A DNA stretch of 64,000 nt, from contig CM017573.1 of NCBI GenBank assembly GCA_007844125.1, positions 9,956,710-10,020,709 on the forward strand. Reading direction: 5' to 3'. Position numbers and translations under genes: made by a program. This document shows positions 53,945-64,000 of this stretch, in pieces. The DNA comes from Sinonovacula constricta (lineage: Eukaryota > Mollusca > Bivalvia > Cardiida > Solecurtidae). Every line of letters starts with the position of its first letter. Positions within the stretch are counted from its first letter, which is position 1. Below the pieces are notes generated by a model. It saw only the letters and a list, made by a program, of their open reading frames with translations. It had not been told where the DNA came from and did no database searches.

Positions 53945-54985
53945 TTTAATAGGTAAATAAGAAAAGGTCCTATCAAAATTTCCACAGATATTGAAATTTT
54001 ATCTACCTGTAGACAAAGGCAAACAGGGTAAATGTAAATGTAACAAAAACACAGTCTGACAGAGACGAGACATAACACACAAAAGGAAAAACACATCGGT
54101 TACCGCCATGGGACATTCAGTGGGCAAAAGGACCGACTGGGGTGCTTAAAATTGGTTTGTGGGGCGCTCCAACCTCGCACTTCCTGAAGGTTTTTCTATC
54201 AAACAAACAGTGTAAATAAAAATATCCCGTCAAAGTTAGACAACTAACAGTAAGCACCTGCTTACAATATTGAGACAACAAAAATATGGAACGGTCATTC
54301 GGCAAAAGGTCTCCGAAATTATCATTATACATATTTTTTTCTGAAGATTTATGCTGAAAACTTTCCAATAAAATCCATAAAAATCAAATATGTACTTGTT
54401 ACAATCTTATATTGCTTTAACCTGTTTACCTGTTCCAGTCTTTGCGTCGCATTTGATGCTTCGCATCAACGACTTTTCATGCATTTCATTAATATTTTCC
54501 CGAGAAATTGTCATTTATCATTGGTTTAAGAAAACTAACAGTCTTTTGAAATTTGTTTGAGATCATGTTCATGATTAGATATATATCTGAGCAAAAATCG
54601 CGTAATTGAAAACTGTTGCACAAGGAAGTTTCGATCATAGACACTGTCCAGTATATAAGTTCATTGTATCTGTTTTAACTCCCGATGCAGATGCTTACTG
54701 TAAGTTGTTTCACTTTGACAGGATATTTTATTTACAACGTTTGATAGAAAAAAAAACCTTCAGGAAATGCGAGGTTGGAGCGCTCCACAAACCAGGTTAA
54801 AGCATCCCAGTTGGCCCTTTTGCCGACTGACCGTTCCAAGGCGGTAACTGATGGTTTTTCTTTTTAGTGTGTTATGTTTTTGTCACATTTACATTAACCC
54901 TGTTTGCCTTTCTCTAGAGGCAGATTAAATTTAAATATATGTGGAAACTTTGACAGGCCCTTACCTTATTTACCTATTCATATTT
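53945..54985. repeat. Long inverted repeat, about 320-bp arms
   Basis: Arms 53945-54265 and 54675-54985 pair imperfectly, with a roughly 410-bp centre. Matching words include TTCAGGAA(G/A)TGCGAGGTTGGAGCG, TTGCC(C/G)ACTGA and CTGTTTGCCTTTG/CTCTAGAGG. Open frames in both arms both encode KTFRKCEVGA, which is a consequence of shared sequence. Confidence 0.8.
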
Positions 54986-55361
54986 AGAATTGTGTACCCG
55001 TTTAACATAAAGCAGCCACTTTATGAATAATAAACACATTAAAAAGCTCTGTCAAGGACACGTCAGCTTTAAACATGAATATTCATGTTAAAAAGCAACA
55101 TTCATCAATTTTAAAACTTCCTGGTCGGTAAATGATTCGCATGTTCGGTTATTAAACTGTTTTGGCTAATCCCAATTTTATAGGAACCAGTAAAGCGGCT
55201 TAAATGTACATGACACGATTCATCCGCACTAGCAACGTATTTAGATTATCGTCATCGCATCATCTTCGGTCATTTCCGTACACATTCGGAAATGAACCTC
55301 TATGGTAAATGGTATGAATTCACCAGGATTCTCGGTACGTCCTTTGGTCTTAATATTTGGT
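54986..55361. other. Spacer
   Basis: No gene or repeat family recognised. Confidence 0.5.
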
Positions 55362-55765
55362 TCAATCGGAACTCCTCGGGTAATTTCGCTCTCGGGACAC
55401 TCATCCTTCTGATGTATCTGGTGCAATGATACTTACTGAAATCACGATCATTTTGTTCGCCGGAAGTCGGAGAAAAATATGCCTAAAATGTAGTTCGCAC
55501 AAAACATGAGCAATGGCTTCGTTTGACAGCTGCATGTCTGCTACGCTGGGTAAATTAAACTTGGATGATTTAAAATTCCCGCCGCCACAAATTGAAGTTT
55601 TACAGTCTTCATACTGTAGACAGCTGTCATCCGAGCTGCCATCTTCGTTTTAACGTCAATCACAAAAGCAGTCCCATTTAGGGAAATGGCCGAGGTGATC
55701 CGACTACCTACATACATCCGAGAGATGATTCGAGAATGATCCGAGGTGTTCCGATTGTAATTGCT
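55362..55765 (-). mobile_element. TIR-I, full length, inverted to 24819-25192
   Basis: CAATCGGAACTCCTCGGGTA to GATCCGAGGTGTTCCGATTG. About 50-bp inverted ends and roughly 400 bp overall. The frame open in the other copy meets a stop here. Confidence 0.8.
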
Positions 55766-56039
55766 TAAGTAGCTCCTACACATTTGCAGAAAGTTAGTTT
55801 GCAATTAGAAATAATAACAATAAAATAAATAAATTGCTATAACCATGTATTCTTCTCTGGTCATGTTTTTTTCTTGATTCAAAAAGTTAATAATGTCACT
55901 TATAATAAACCATTTTTGTGTAGTTTTTCTAATCGAAATGGGGACATTATTTCTCAGTGACGTCAATACTTTCGACATATCAAACTTAAGAAAACATCAG
56001 CGTTTGGAAATTTTGTATTCAAATAGATCGATTTTCTTT
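55766..56039. other. Spacer
   Basis: No gene or repeat family recognised. Confidence 0.45.
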
Positions 56040-56232
56040 TCATTTCTTGCATTTGAGAAACCCATCAGGAAGTGTGAGGTAAGAGCTCTGTAAAACTGTT
56101 TAAAGCACCACAGTCAGTCCATATTGCCGACTGACGGTTCAAAGGCAGTAACTGTCGGGTTTGCTCTTTTGTTAATTGACTCAACACATATTTGTACTTA
56201 CTTTTCACTTGGCTTGCTTGTGAAATACCTTT
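56040..56232 (+). repeat. Third copy of the 54-kb inverted-repeat arm
   Basis: CATCAGGAAGTGTGAGGTAA to CCGACTGACGGTTC matches 54762-54860, so the arm is a dispersed repeat rather than a one-off palindrome. Confidence 0.7.
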
Positions 56233-56460
56233 GTCCTGGGCCTTTTCAGAGTTTGGTATATGTTGCAATGCTCATAGGACTTTGTCATACATTCTTATCA
56301 TGAACAACTTTTCATCCACAGTACCTCCGAAGTATTTTTCTGAAAGTATAAAATAAACGGTGTTCCGAGTTAATTATCGCTGCTCTGTCGGGCTTATCAG
56401 TGTACTTTCATTATCATATCATATATACACAACTTTAACACGCAGAACCGTATTTTAAAG
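56233..56460. other. Spacer
   Basis: Nothing recognised. Confidence 0.4.
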
Positions 56461-56998
56461 GTGGTATTCGACAGTTTGGACCAAATATAATCAATGAAAT
56501 AACCAATTGTCATTTTTACCTGAAAAAGGTCCTGCAAAATGCTGTTCATCGATGCCCTAGATCTGTGTGAAAAGTGAAACATTACACCCAAAATCGGCAT
56601 TACAATCAGGTATTTCCTATCCGAGCCACGGTGTAGGCTATTTTTAAACTAAAAACCCCACGCGACCACATTCTTTTAGGATCACAATATAATGTCGCGC
56701 GCTCTGACGTCGATATCTATTTTTAGCGGTAAACACTATCGCGCTTTTTATAGAGTTGGAAAGACTGAACATTTAGAGCACTTTTTTATCATTGTTACTG
56801 TCTAACAATAAAGTTAGTGTTCAAAATGGTCTTTATTTAGACTACAGAAATGGTTTATGCAGAAATAATGCAGGGATATTCCTAGGGCGCGATTTCCGCG
56901 ATTTCTCGCATTAAAACGGCAAAAATCGCAATGAAAATACTTAAATGTGAGAAAATATCGCGCCGCATCCAGCCAAATGAAGGTACGCGGATTTACTG

Positions 56999-57655
56999 GT
57001 CTCATGCCTCAATCGATGTCATCTGCACGCTTATGATCGTCTAGAATCCACAAATATTCTTTAATACGCGCTTCTTTATCGTGATCAATTTAATGGTCTC
57101 ATGCCACTCGGAACTTCTCGGGTAATTCCGTCCTCTACGTAATCACCTCGGAAATAATGCGGTCGCCGCCATATTGACGAACTACTTCCAAAATGGCAAT
57201 CGTACCTACTCGGCGATCTCCGGGAAGCTTCGAATATAGACATCACCGAAGCGTGATCCGAGTGCATGCAGGGTAATAACTGGTATATTACACTTTTACC
57301 AAATCCTGTTGGTAATATACATACAGTATCAACTTAGTTAGAAATATTCTTCAACGAAGCAATCTGCTCTTTCAAGGAGTATTGAATCTCCATTATATCT
57401 AAAGCGTACTGCATGCACTTTGAAAAGTCAGCCATCTTTGTTTACATAATGCAATGAGATGTTATTTGCCGGGGCAAATCACCAACTGGTGTATTCATAT
57501 AATTACATACGAGGCATTATCTCCGAAGCTTGCCGGAGATCGCCGATTAGGTACGAATGGGTCTCATGCCTCAATCGATATCATCTGGACGCTTACGATC
57601 GTCTAGAATTCAATTTACGTTGTTTTATAAGCGCTTCTCTATCGTGATGAAAATG
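56999..57655. repeat. Pair of roughly 95-bp direct repeats with TIR-I fragments between
   Basis: GGTCTCATGCCTCAATCGAT starts copies at about 56999 and 57559; both continue CGCTTCT.TATCGTGAT. Between them, 57106-57265 has TIR-I ends (CGGAACTTCTCGGGTAATTC), and the inverted pair CTACTCGGCGATCTCCGG/CCGGAGATCGCCGATTAGG lies at 57208 and 57534. Confidence 0.75.
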
Positions 57656-57718
57656 GCGTCGCCCGGAAAAAAAGCAGACGTCTATGCTTTCGTTTATAAA
57701 ATCTTCTGCCGAAGTTAG
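57653..57718 (+). CDS. Candidate short first exon or peptide
   Basis: AAAATGGCGTCG has a good initiation context and opens MASPGKKADVYAFVYKIFCR before TAG. It diverges from the otherwise similar repeat copy at 57095 exactly where this frame begins. It could be the first exon of a transposon or captured gene with a weak donor (GAA|GTTAGC); it could equally be chance. Confidence 0.15.
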   Translation: MASPGKKADVYAFVYKIFCRS

Positions 57719-57819
57719 CAATAACAAAACACTTTATCTTAAAGAGTGGTCTTCCAGATCTTTAGGTTTATCAGTAACTAATACACTGGGTTCCAAAAGT
57801 TAAGTTAAATACAGTTTGC

Positions 57820-58068
57820 AGTTTTGATCCCTGTATCATAACTCTAAACGGGGAGGTTATACCCTTCCATGAAAATTTGACAATAATGTCAATTTTCCTC
57901 CATCAATAAGGTATATGGAGAAGTTTCTGGCCTTGTGGAAGGGTAGGTGAGTACTGGTTATAGACAAGGGTCCAAGAAAGCTAGGTTAGGTGCGCTGGAC
58001 GCCGTTATATGACCTATACAATGTGTTGCTACGGCGTTAAACCCAACACATAAATAAATAAACATATC
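57820..58068 (+). mobile_element. SINE-like element with mollusc-type tail
   Basis: GGGGAGGTTATACCCTTCC ... GGACGCCGTTATATGACC, ending ACGGCGTTAAACCCAACACA and AATAAATAAACA. The TTAAACCCAA(A) tail parallels the SINE-A tail, suggesting use of a related LINE. No tRNA-like head was identified. Confidence 0.5.
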
Positions 58069-58955
58069 TCTCATCAACAGTGTTAAAAAATTATTACAAA
58101 CCCATAATTCTTGGTTCACGTTAAACTGTATATTAGTTGTGAAACTAATAACATGTCAAGTATCAAAGGATACTTCAAAACATCACAATTTAAAATTTGT
58201 GAAGAAACACTTGAATTTATGAACCCCAGTATACATGCCAAACATAAAATGTGCTTTATCTTCATAGGGTTTTTAAATGATTTCTACTGATACTTACATG
58301 TTTTATGAAGCATATACCTTTTAAATCATTGATCAAATCTAAGTGACTTTAAAGTGAAAAAAAAAATGGTTTGAAGAACTGAATTTGCTTTCTGAATCTG
58401 ATGGTATTCATTGTTAATGCAGTTGAAATATAAGTACTGAAAATATATTAATACAATAGTTTACCTGTCCTACTACATTTATTTGATAATTGTGTTCCTA
58501 AACATTTTGCTTCAAATTTGCTGTCACTTGCCTTATGTTTATTTAAGCTACTATATGGTGGGAACATCAGTTACATTAATTTTTCTTTATTTATTTTATC
58601 ATAATTGTTGATTATTTTGTATGTTTGGAGCATATCTGTTCTTTTCCTTCTGATTTGAATGTTGTCTTAATCTTTAAGAGATTTAATCTGAGAAGGAATA
58701 AATTTTGAGATCACGAATAAAAATCTCGTTATTATTTGATGAATGGGAAAATTTCTCCCAACAAAATCAGAAAAATCCCATCATTGTTTTGTGAATGGGA
58801 GAAAATCTCTCATTAAAAAAATGACCTAGGATAATCCCTGATAATGTCCAAATTCTCCTAAAACAGTGTTTATATATGGTTACATGTTTTTCAATTTTTT
58901 TTTTTATTTATTAATTATTATTTATTCATATAGACAAACTGTTGGATAACACATT

Positions 58956-59104
58956 TAAAACTAATAACAACACAGTCCTTTGAAAAAAATTTAATTAGTA
59001 CATATATACATTCGTAAGCGTCGTTTATGAAATTTGAGTCCAAAAAGAAATCGCGATTTTACAAAGTTTCGTTTCCAACGAAACCTGTCTGGTTATCTTG
59101 AAAG
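58956..59104. other. Spacer
   Basis: Nothing recognised. Confidence 0.4.
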
Positions 59105-59445
59105 AGGGTAGTTTGAACATTTTTTTTTTCAAATAATCAAGTAAGTCAATAAAACACGAATAGGTTTAGCATAATACTGCTATTTGAAGCCCTATATCTA
59201 TGTAAACAGTGGAATAATTATCTACACTCTTCATTGCAAACAGGCATTTCCTATCCAAGCCACGCTGCAGAGTTAGCTATTTTTAAACTAAAAAACCCAA
59301 CCCCGAGACGACTTGCTTTTGAGATCGCGTTATATCGTCAACCGGGTAATCCGTTCTGACGTCGATATCTATTTTTAGCAGCGGTCACTATCAGGCTTTA
59401 TTGTATAATTAGAAAGAATGACCATTCAGAGTGATTTGTTTTGTC
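59105..59445 (+). mobile_element. TIR-B, diverged and 3'-truncated
   Basis: GTAGTTTGAACATTTTTTTT to TAGAAAGAATGACCATTCAG. The outer end is too diverged to show GGTGGTATCC. Confidence 0.75.
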
Positions 59446-59988
59446 AATTCGAACAAAACAATGTATGTATGTATGAATGAGACTTTCCACATAGACCAGA
59501 GGTGGTATCTACATAATGCTTAGTTTTATTTGTTTGGCATTCTAAAGTTCTACGAGTTCTCGTATTAAAGGTGGTATCCGACAAACATTTTTTTCTTAAA
59601 TAACCAAATAAGGCATTGTTACCTGAAAAGGTCCTGCAAAATGCTGTTCATTGATGCCCTAGATCTGTATGAACAGTAAAACATAAATCCATACTCAATA
59701 AGTCATAATTGTAAAAAGGGGTTTTCTATCGGAGACATGCTGCAAAGATAGCTATTTTTAAACAAAGAAAACAACGTGACCTCTTTTGAATTCACTTTAT
59801 ATCGTCATCCGGCCAATCCACTATGACATCGATGTCTATTTTTAGCAGAAATCCCAATCGTGCTTTTTATAGATTTTGAAGAAACTAATATTTAGGGTGG
59901 ATTTATTTCACGATTTGTATTGTCCAACAATTGAAGTAGTGTTCAAAACGTCTTTACTTATACTAAAGTACGAGTTTATGCAGAAATT

Positions 59989-60532
59989 CACCTTTCCGCG
60001 AGTCTAAAAATAGAGTTTAAGCTCCGCCCCCTTGCCCACAAACAACCTGGTTTAAAGTGACAGATCTTACAGATTATCTTACAGATCAGCGAAAATATTT
60101 TAATTTGATATCTCCCAAATGCAAAGAGCTTGTGATGGAGATGTTTAGATGAAGATTAAGACAGTTTTACCCAATGATGCATTGATGACACAAAATTATG
60201 AAAGAAAGTTGTTGCTGGCTACAGCGAGATTTTACCTTTCGATGCAGAAATGGACAAGCCTCATCCAATCAACTAAATTAAGATGCAAAGAGAGACGCGA
60301 TTACAGCAACGTACGATTCCTTGCAAACAACAAACAACCCTGTTGCTATTAAATTGAACTAAAGACTCGAACAGATTTAAATTGATCGCTTGTCAAAATC
60401 ATTATTTGTGGGACAATGTGTAAGTGAGAATCAGCATAACGCAGGTAAAATGTCAATCAACGCGATGTGATTGGCTAATTCCATGCTTATACACAATGTG
60501 TTATATCTATTTTTAGATCTCGCGGAAAGGTG
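59989..60532. mobile_element. Nested MITE, 544 bp, AATT target duplication
   Basis: Ends CACCTTTCCGCGAGTCTAAA and (reverse) CACCTTTCCGCGAGATCTAA, a roughly 27-bp inverted repeat with one indel. AATT flanks both sides (59985-59988, 60533-60536). It contains an unrecognised 67-codon frame at 60149-60352 with ordinary composition, possibly captured sequence. No transposase. Confidence 0.88.
60149..60352 (+). CDS. 67-aa open frame inside the nested MITE
   Basis: MKIKTVLPNDALMTQNYERK begins a basic, Cys-ending peptide with no recognised domain. A second plausible frame (DLTDYLTDQRKYFN) precedes it out of phase. It may be remnant transposase, captured exon or chance. Confidence 0.15.
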   Translation: MKIKTVLPNDALMTQNYERKLLLATARFYLSMQKWTSLIQSTKLRCKERRDYSNVRFLANNKQPCCY

Positions 60533-60617
60533 AATTATGCACAAATTCCCCCAAAGCAGTGGTAAGAGATAATGTTATATGTATGTGATATAGGCAAACT
60601 GTCAGACACCACCTTTG

Positions 60618-61371
60618 AATCATGCAGAAACAGTGAACTCCTTGTTGATCGGTTGGCGCAGACAGCTACGTGTGTTTATGTGTGTGTGTGTGTGTGTGTG
60701 TTTTTGTGTTTTTTTGTTTTTTGAAAGGCGGTCGCTTTACAGAAAATTAGTTAAACAAATAGTGAAAGATTTCATTTGAAAATGCCATCTGAACCTGATT
60801 GCACTTGTAATGATGATTTGGGGTGTAAATTAATTACCGAATGAATAGCTTGCACGGAAAATTGCAGACGGGCCGATAAGATGAAATACTACACTTGTAA
60901 ACAAAAAAGTTCCGCTCATGCTGCGATAACGTACAATACAATGGTTACGTGAAAAGAGGAATTGGACACAAGTTAGTGTTAGTTCATGTCATAGGCAGTG
61001 ATTCCTCGAAAAGTACAAGTTTATATAAAAAATATTATTACCTTGTCTAGCCAATTTTGTAATATGACTGACACATACACATAGCGAGAAGTGATTTTAC
61101 ACACATGGCGTGTATTGTTGATGAGTGGCATATACGAGGGATGATCCAAAATTATCCGGATTATTGTTTCAGTTGTAATCCATTTTACTTCACTTTAATA
61201 AACAATACACTAAACAACAGCGGAATCATTCCGCTACGAACAGTGTACGCATAGCGACATGTGTTATTTATATGTGACGTGTAGATCGATACATAATGTG
61301 TATTGTGAGTGATGTATACACAGAGAGAATACTAAGTTGGCATGCTAAAGTTATATCAAAGTTGGCAACCG
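60618..61371. other. Spacer with GT microsatellite
   Basis: (GT)n at about 60674-60702. Otherwise no gene or repeat family recognised. Confidence 0.55.
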
Positions 61372-63605
61372 ACATTTTGAACCAAACATTTTTTTCTCAA
61401 ATAACCAAATAAGTCATTGTTACCAGAAAAACATGCAAAATGCTGTTCGATGATGCCTTAGATTTGCAAACAGTTAAGCATAAATCCGTACTCAACATTT
61501 CAAAATGGTATTTTCTTTCTTAGCCACGCTGCAGAGACAGCTTTTTTCAAACTAAGGAACACACGTAACCTCTTACTTTTGATTTCACTTTATGGGCAAT
61601 TTTCAAAAAATGTGCACTTTCTTGTCCGGGCACTTCATTTTCAATTAATTCTTATTTTTTTATCACTTCCTTCATAAAATTTGTTATGCTGTGTTATTCT
61701 AACATTTTTTAAATGTATTTCTTTTAATTTTCAAGAAAAAGTTAAATACTTTCAATTTTACATCAGTTTGATATGGGCTGTATATACAAATTACACCTGT
61801 CCAACAACTGGCTTCTAAAGATTAAGCATTAAGTTTTCTGTGCTTTAAAACGATTTTTAAACAAATAATATCAGGTATATATAATTCATGGAACTAAGTT
61901 ACATTTTTTATGAATTAAATACCAATTTACATGGAAAAACAAACATTTTTTAATATTCAAAGTCTGTCCGAAAATACAATTCCATCCTGTTACGCTTTTA
62001 AAAATTATTTAAGTTATTAATAACTAGTCCCTTTAACTTCCTGTTTAAAGCGCATTAAAGTAACCTCCCTTTCCCAAAACAAGATGGCAGGTGTTTCAAA
62101 GTCATTGCAAATGCCTAGATGATTTTTACATCAAAATAATAGTCAGCCGAGGAGGTGAGTACATCTTAAATTTCCTTACTGTTACTGACTTTTTATCTTT
62201 TGTGTTTAATTTAAAAATAACACTTTTTGTCCCATGTTTATCTTTCATATTTGCATTTTAAATATTTCCCACCAAAAGAACTTTACAAGGGACCAGTAAT
62301 TATAAAATATGTTATAACGAAATAATTTTCCATCCTGTTACATTCCTTCCTGTTACGTTTGAATATTGTAACAGGAGAGAAACCTGTCGTAACAGAAATG
62401 AAAAAAGTTTTAAAAAAAGTTTTTAAGTACTTTTAATCATTAAAAACAATATTTTTAACAATTTTAGTGTGTTGCAGTTAACAGTTCATGTGTGTTAAAT
62501 TATAATATTTGAATTCATGATAGATTTTTAAGTATTTGTTTTACAAGACAGATGTCATGTAATTTGTATATATGTATACAAGGCACACAATATGTCACTC
62601 ATTATGAATTATGAAATGTTAAAAGGCCTATTACTTTGATACATTGTATGACTAAAAGATTATATTATAAAGGTGCAGTTAAAAAGTGTTAACTAATATG
62701 AAACATTAGTAAAGTATAATATGATGTATGTTATTACATGTATATAAATGCTATATTTGTTCAAGTGTTTAAGTTTGTTACAGAACTGTTACTTTGTTTA
62801 CAAGGAATAAAATGTTTCTCAAACTTTATTGTTAAATTGTTTTAGACAACATCTTACACTTACAGTTGTAAAAATCCAAAAAGTGTATTAAATTGTGCTT
62901 GGAAACCGGTATTAACATTCATGTTATGAGATGAAAAATTGCTCATCATCAAACAAGATACATTTTTCCATCCTGTTACATTACAATCTTTCCTGTAACA
63001 CTACTTTCCTTCCTGTTACATCATATATTTTACTTGGTTGTTTTGAGTAAAATGCAATATTTGTTATTGTAATCAATATTAGGTCTTCAAGCTTTTTGAA
63101 ACATGCAATAATATCAAATTCTAAACTAAAAGGATACATAAATAGTAAAAAAGCATTGATTTTACTTTGAAGAATTTAAACATTTTTTTAATACGCAACT
63201 TCAGAAAATTAAAAATTTACTTATCTGAGATTAAAAATGCCATTTTTTGCTGTATTATGTTTCTACACAATAAAACTGAACATATGCCATTAAAATGCTT
63301 AAAAATAGCTTAAACATAAATAAAAAATAAAAAAACAAATAGCCGTAACAGGAAGGAATTGCAGGGTTGCTAGCGTTAAAACTCAGAAACAATATTTAGA
63401 AATATAATACTCTGGGAGGTCCCCCGTATTCATAAAATTGCAAGTTGATATTGGTACATGATTTTAAGCTTTACAAAGAAAATATACAAGATGGTGACTT
63501 TTTAAAAAAAAATGAGGTAAAAAAGCGCACATTTTTTGAAAAATGCCCTTATATCGTCATCCGGCCAATCCACTATGACGTTGAAGTCTATTTTTAGCAT
63601 AGAAT
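61372..63605 (+). mobile_element. TIR-B split by a 1.96-kb transposon
   Basis: 61372-61593 (AGTTGGCAACCGACATTTTG to TTTCACTTTAT) and 63549-63605 (TTATATCGTCATCCGGCC to TATTTTTAGCAT). The rest of the right side is lost. The join CACTTTATATCGTCATCCGG exists uninterrupted in the copy at 59573. Confidence 0.88.
61594..63548. mobile_element. Nested inverted-repeat transposon, 1955 bp, TTAT target duplication
   Basis: Ends GGGCAATTTTCAAAAAATGT and (reverse) GGGCATTTTTCAAAAAATGT, continuing GC(A/G)CTTT. TTAT flanks both sides (61590-61593, 63549-63552). It carries repeated TTCC(A/T)TCCTGTTAC motifs in both orientations at about 61980, 62328-62400, 62966-63022 and 63344-63358. Near 62083, ATGGCAGGTGTTTC and a consensus donor GAG|GTGAGT (about 62155) resemble a first exon. 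No transposase frame is visible. Confidence 0.85.
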
Positions 63606-63702
63606 AATTACGCTACAAACAATGTACATGCATAAATCTATACATAAATTGTATTGTAAGTGATTACCTTAGACAATTTTAGGTTGGCTTACTAAAGTTC
63701 TA

Positions 63703-63840
63703 TTAAAGGTGGTACCCGACAGTTCGAACCAAACATTTTTCTCAAATAACCAAATAAGTCATTGTTACCAGAAAAGACATGCAAAATGCTGCTGGATGAT
63801 GCCCTTGATCTGTGTGAACAGTTAAGCATATCCGTGAACA
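63703..63840 (+). mobile_element. TIR-B, 5' fragment
   Basis: TTAAAGGTGGTACCCGACAG to GTGTGAACAGTTAAGCATA. A copy of the same subfamily as 61372 (both have TTACCAGAAAA(G)ACATGCAAAA). Confidence 0.8.
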
Positions 63841-64000
63841 GAGATAATACTAGGTTAGAGTTGAAAAAAAAGAAAATGTTACCACACGAGGCCGAGACAA
63901 ATATAAATCGTGCGGCCTGCTTGTTGAGTGTGTTGAGAGTGAAAAGAAATTGTTCATCTCCAAAATTTCCAAATTCTCTTTATCCTACCAGCGGTTTTAT
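63841..64000. other. Window end, nothing recognised
   Basis: No gene or repeat family seen before the edge. Confidence 0.4.

Larger units (their letters stand above)
56871..58840. mobile_element. Nested inverted-repeat transposon, 1970 bp, 6-bp TSD
   Basis: Ends CAGGGATATTCCTAGG and (reverse) CAGGGATTATCCTAGG: 14 of 16 inverted matches. ATAATG flanks both sides (56865-56870, 58841-58846). Near the right end GAATGGGA(A/G)AA.(T/A)T(C/T)TC words recur (about 58741 and 58792), like subterminal repeats. There is no transposase frame, so it is non-autonomous or decayed. It holds TIR-I pieces and a SINE-like tail. The superfamily is not assigned. Confidence 0.82.
56461..58955 (+). mobile_element. 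TIR-B split by a 1.97-kb transposon
   Basis: 56461-56870 is the left four fifths (GGTGGTATTCGACAGTTTGG to GCAGAAATAATG). 58841-58955 is the rest (ATAATGTCCAAATTCTCC to GACAAACTGTTGGATAACAC). Removing the insert and one ATAATG restores the family's order. Confidence 0.85.
59573..60617 (+). mobile_element. TIR-B split by a 544-bp element
   Basis: 59573-59988 (GGTGGTATCCGACAAACATT to GCAGAAATT) and 60533-60617 (AATTATGCACAAATTCCC to GGCAAACTGTCAGACACCAC). Excising the insert plus one AATT restores GCAGAAATTATGCAC, as in other copies. Confidence 0.9.

Noticed and set aside
54117..54800. Two frames sharing KTFRKCEVGA
   Set aside because: The peptide is shared only because both arms of the inverted repeat are the same DNA; no start, splice or domain support.

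Overview
The window is eukaryotic nuclear DNA, AT-rich and dominated by repeats. GT-AG introns, tRNA-derived SINEs, a LINE 3' fragment, many short inverted-repeat (MITE-like) elements, minisatellites and long homopolymer runs point to an invertebrate animal. SINE tails of the type TAAACCCAATAAACAAACA suggest a mollusc, probably a bivalve. That last step is inference from memory of such tails, not a search.

Only one gene is convincing. A minus-strand ankyrin-repeat gene occupies 6168-10995. Four coding exons, with GT-AG introns all in phase 1, join without a frame error into a complete 318-residue protein with about five ankyrin repeats. An in-frame stop upstream of the chosen ATG and a splice acceptor at 10996-10997 show that the 5' UTR continues into at least one exon further right, which I could not place. 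A LINE reverse-transcriptase C-terminus (38098-38373) is the only recognisable transposon protein remnant. Two very short first-exon-like pieces (57653 and 1293) are weak candidates.

Everything else is repeat. Names used here: SINE-A is a tRNA-like head plus a body ending in a roughly 97-101 bp unit that is often tandemly repeated; SINE-C and SINE-D are two further tRNA-headed SINEs. TIR-B is a roughly 0.5 kb element with 24-bp inverted ends (core GGTGGTATCCGACAGTTTG), present in about 25 copies; strand + means its GGACCA-side end comes first. TIR-G, TIR-E and TIR-I are three more inverted-repeat families.

Layout: 0-6 kb holds simple repeats, a SINE-A and TIR-E/TIR-B copies; 6-11 kb the ankyrin gene; 11-21 kb foldback, minisatellite and trinucleotide tracts plus SINEs; 21-27 kb TIR-B, SINE-D and TIR-I; 27.4-29.1 kb a large SINE-A-derived satellite with an emerging higher-order repeat; 30-38 kb TIR-B/TIR-G, a 52-bp minisatellite, a foldback element and the LINE; 38-52 kb mixed SINEs, TIR-B/TIR-E and purine-only or C-rich tracts; 53.9-56.2 kb a long inverted repeat; 56-64 kb three TIR-B copies, each interrupted by a different inverted-repeat transposon with clean 4-6 bp target duplications. 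The three nested insertions and the satellite born from a SINE tail are the most interesting structures. I found no sign of a new multi-gene system.
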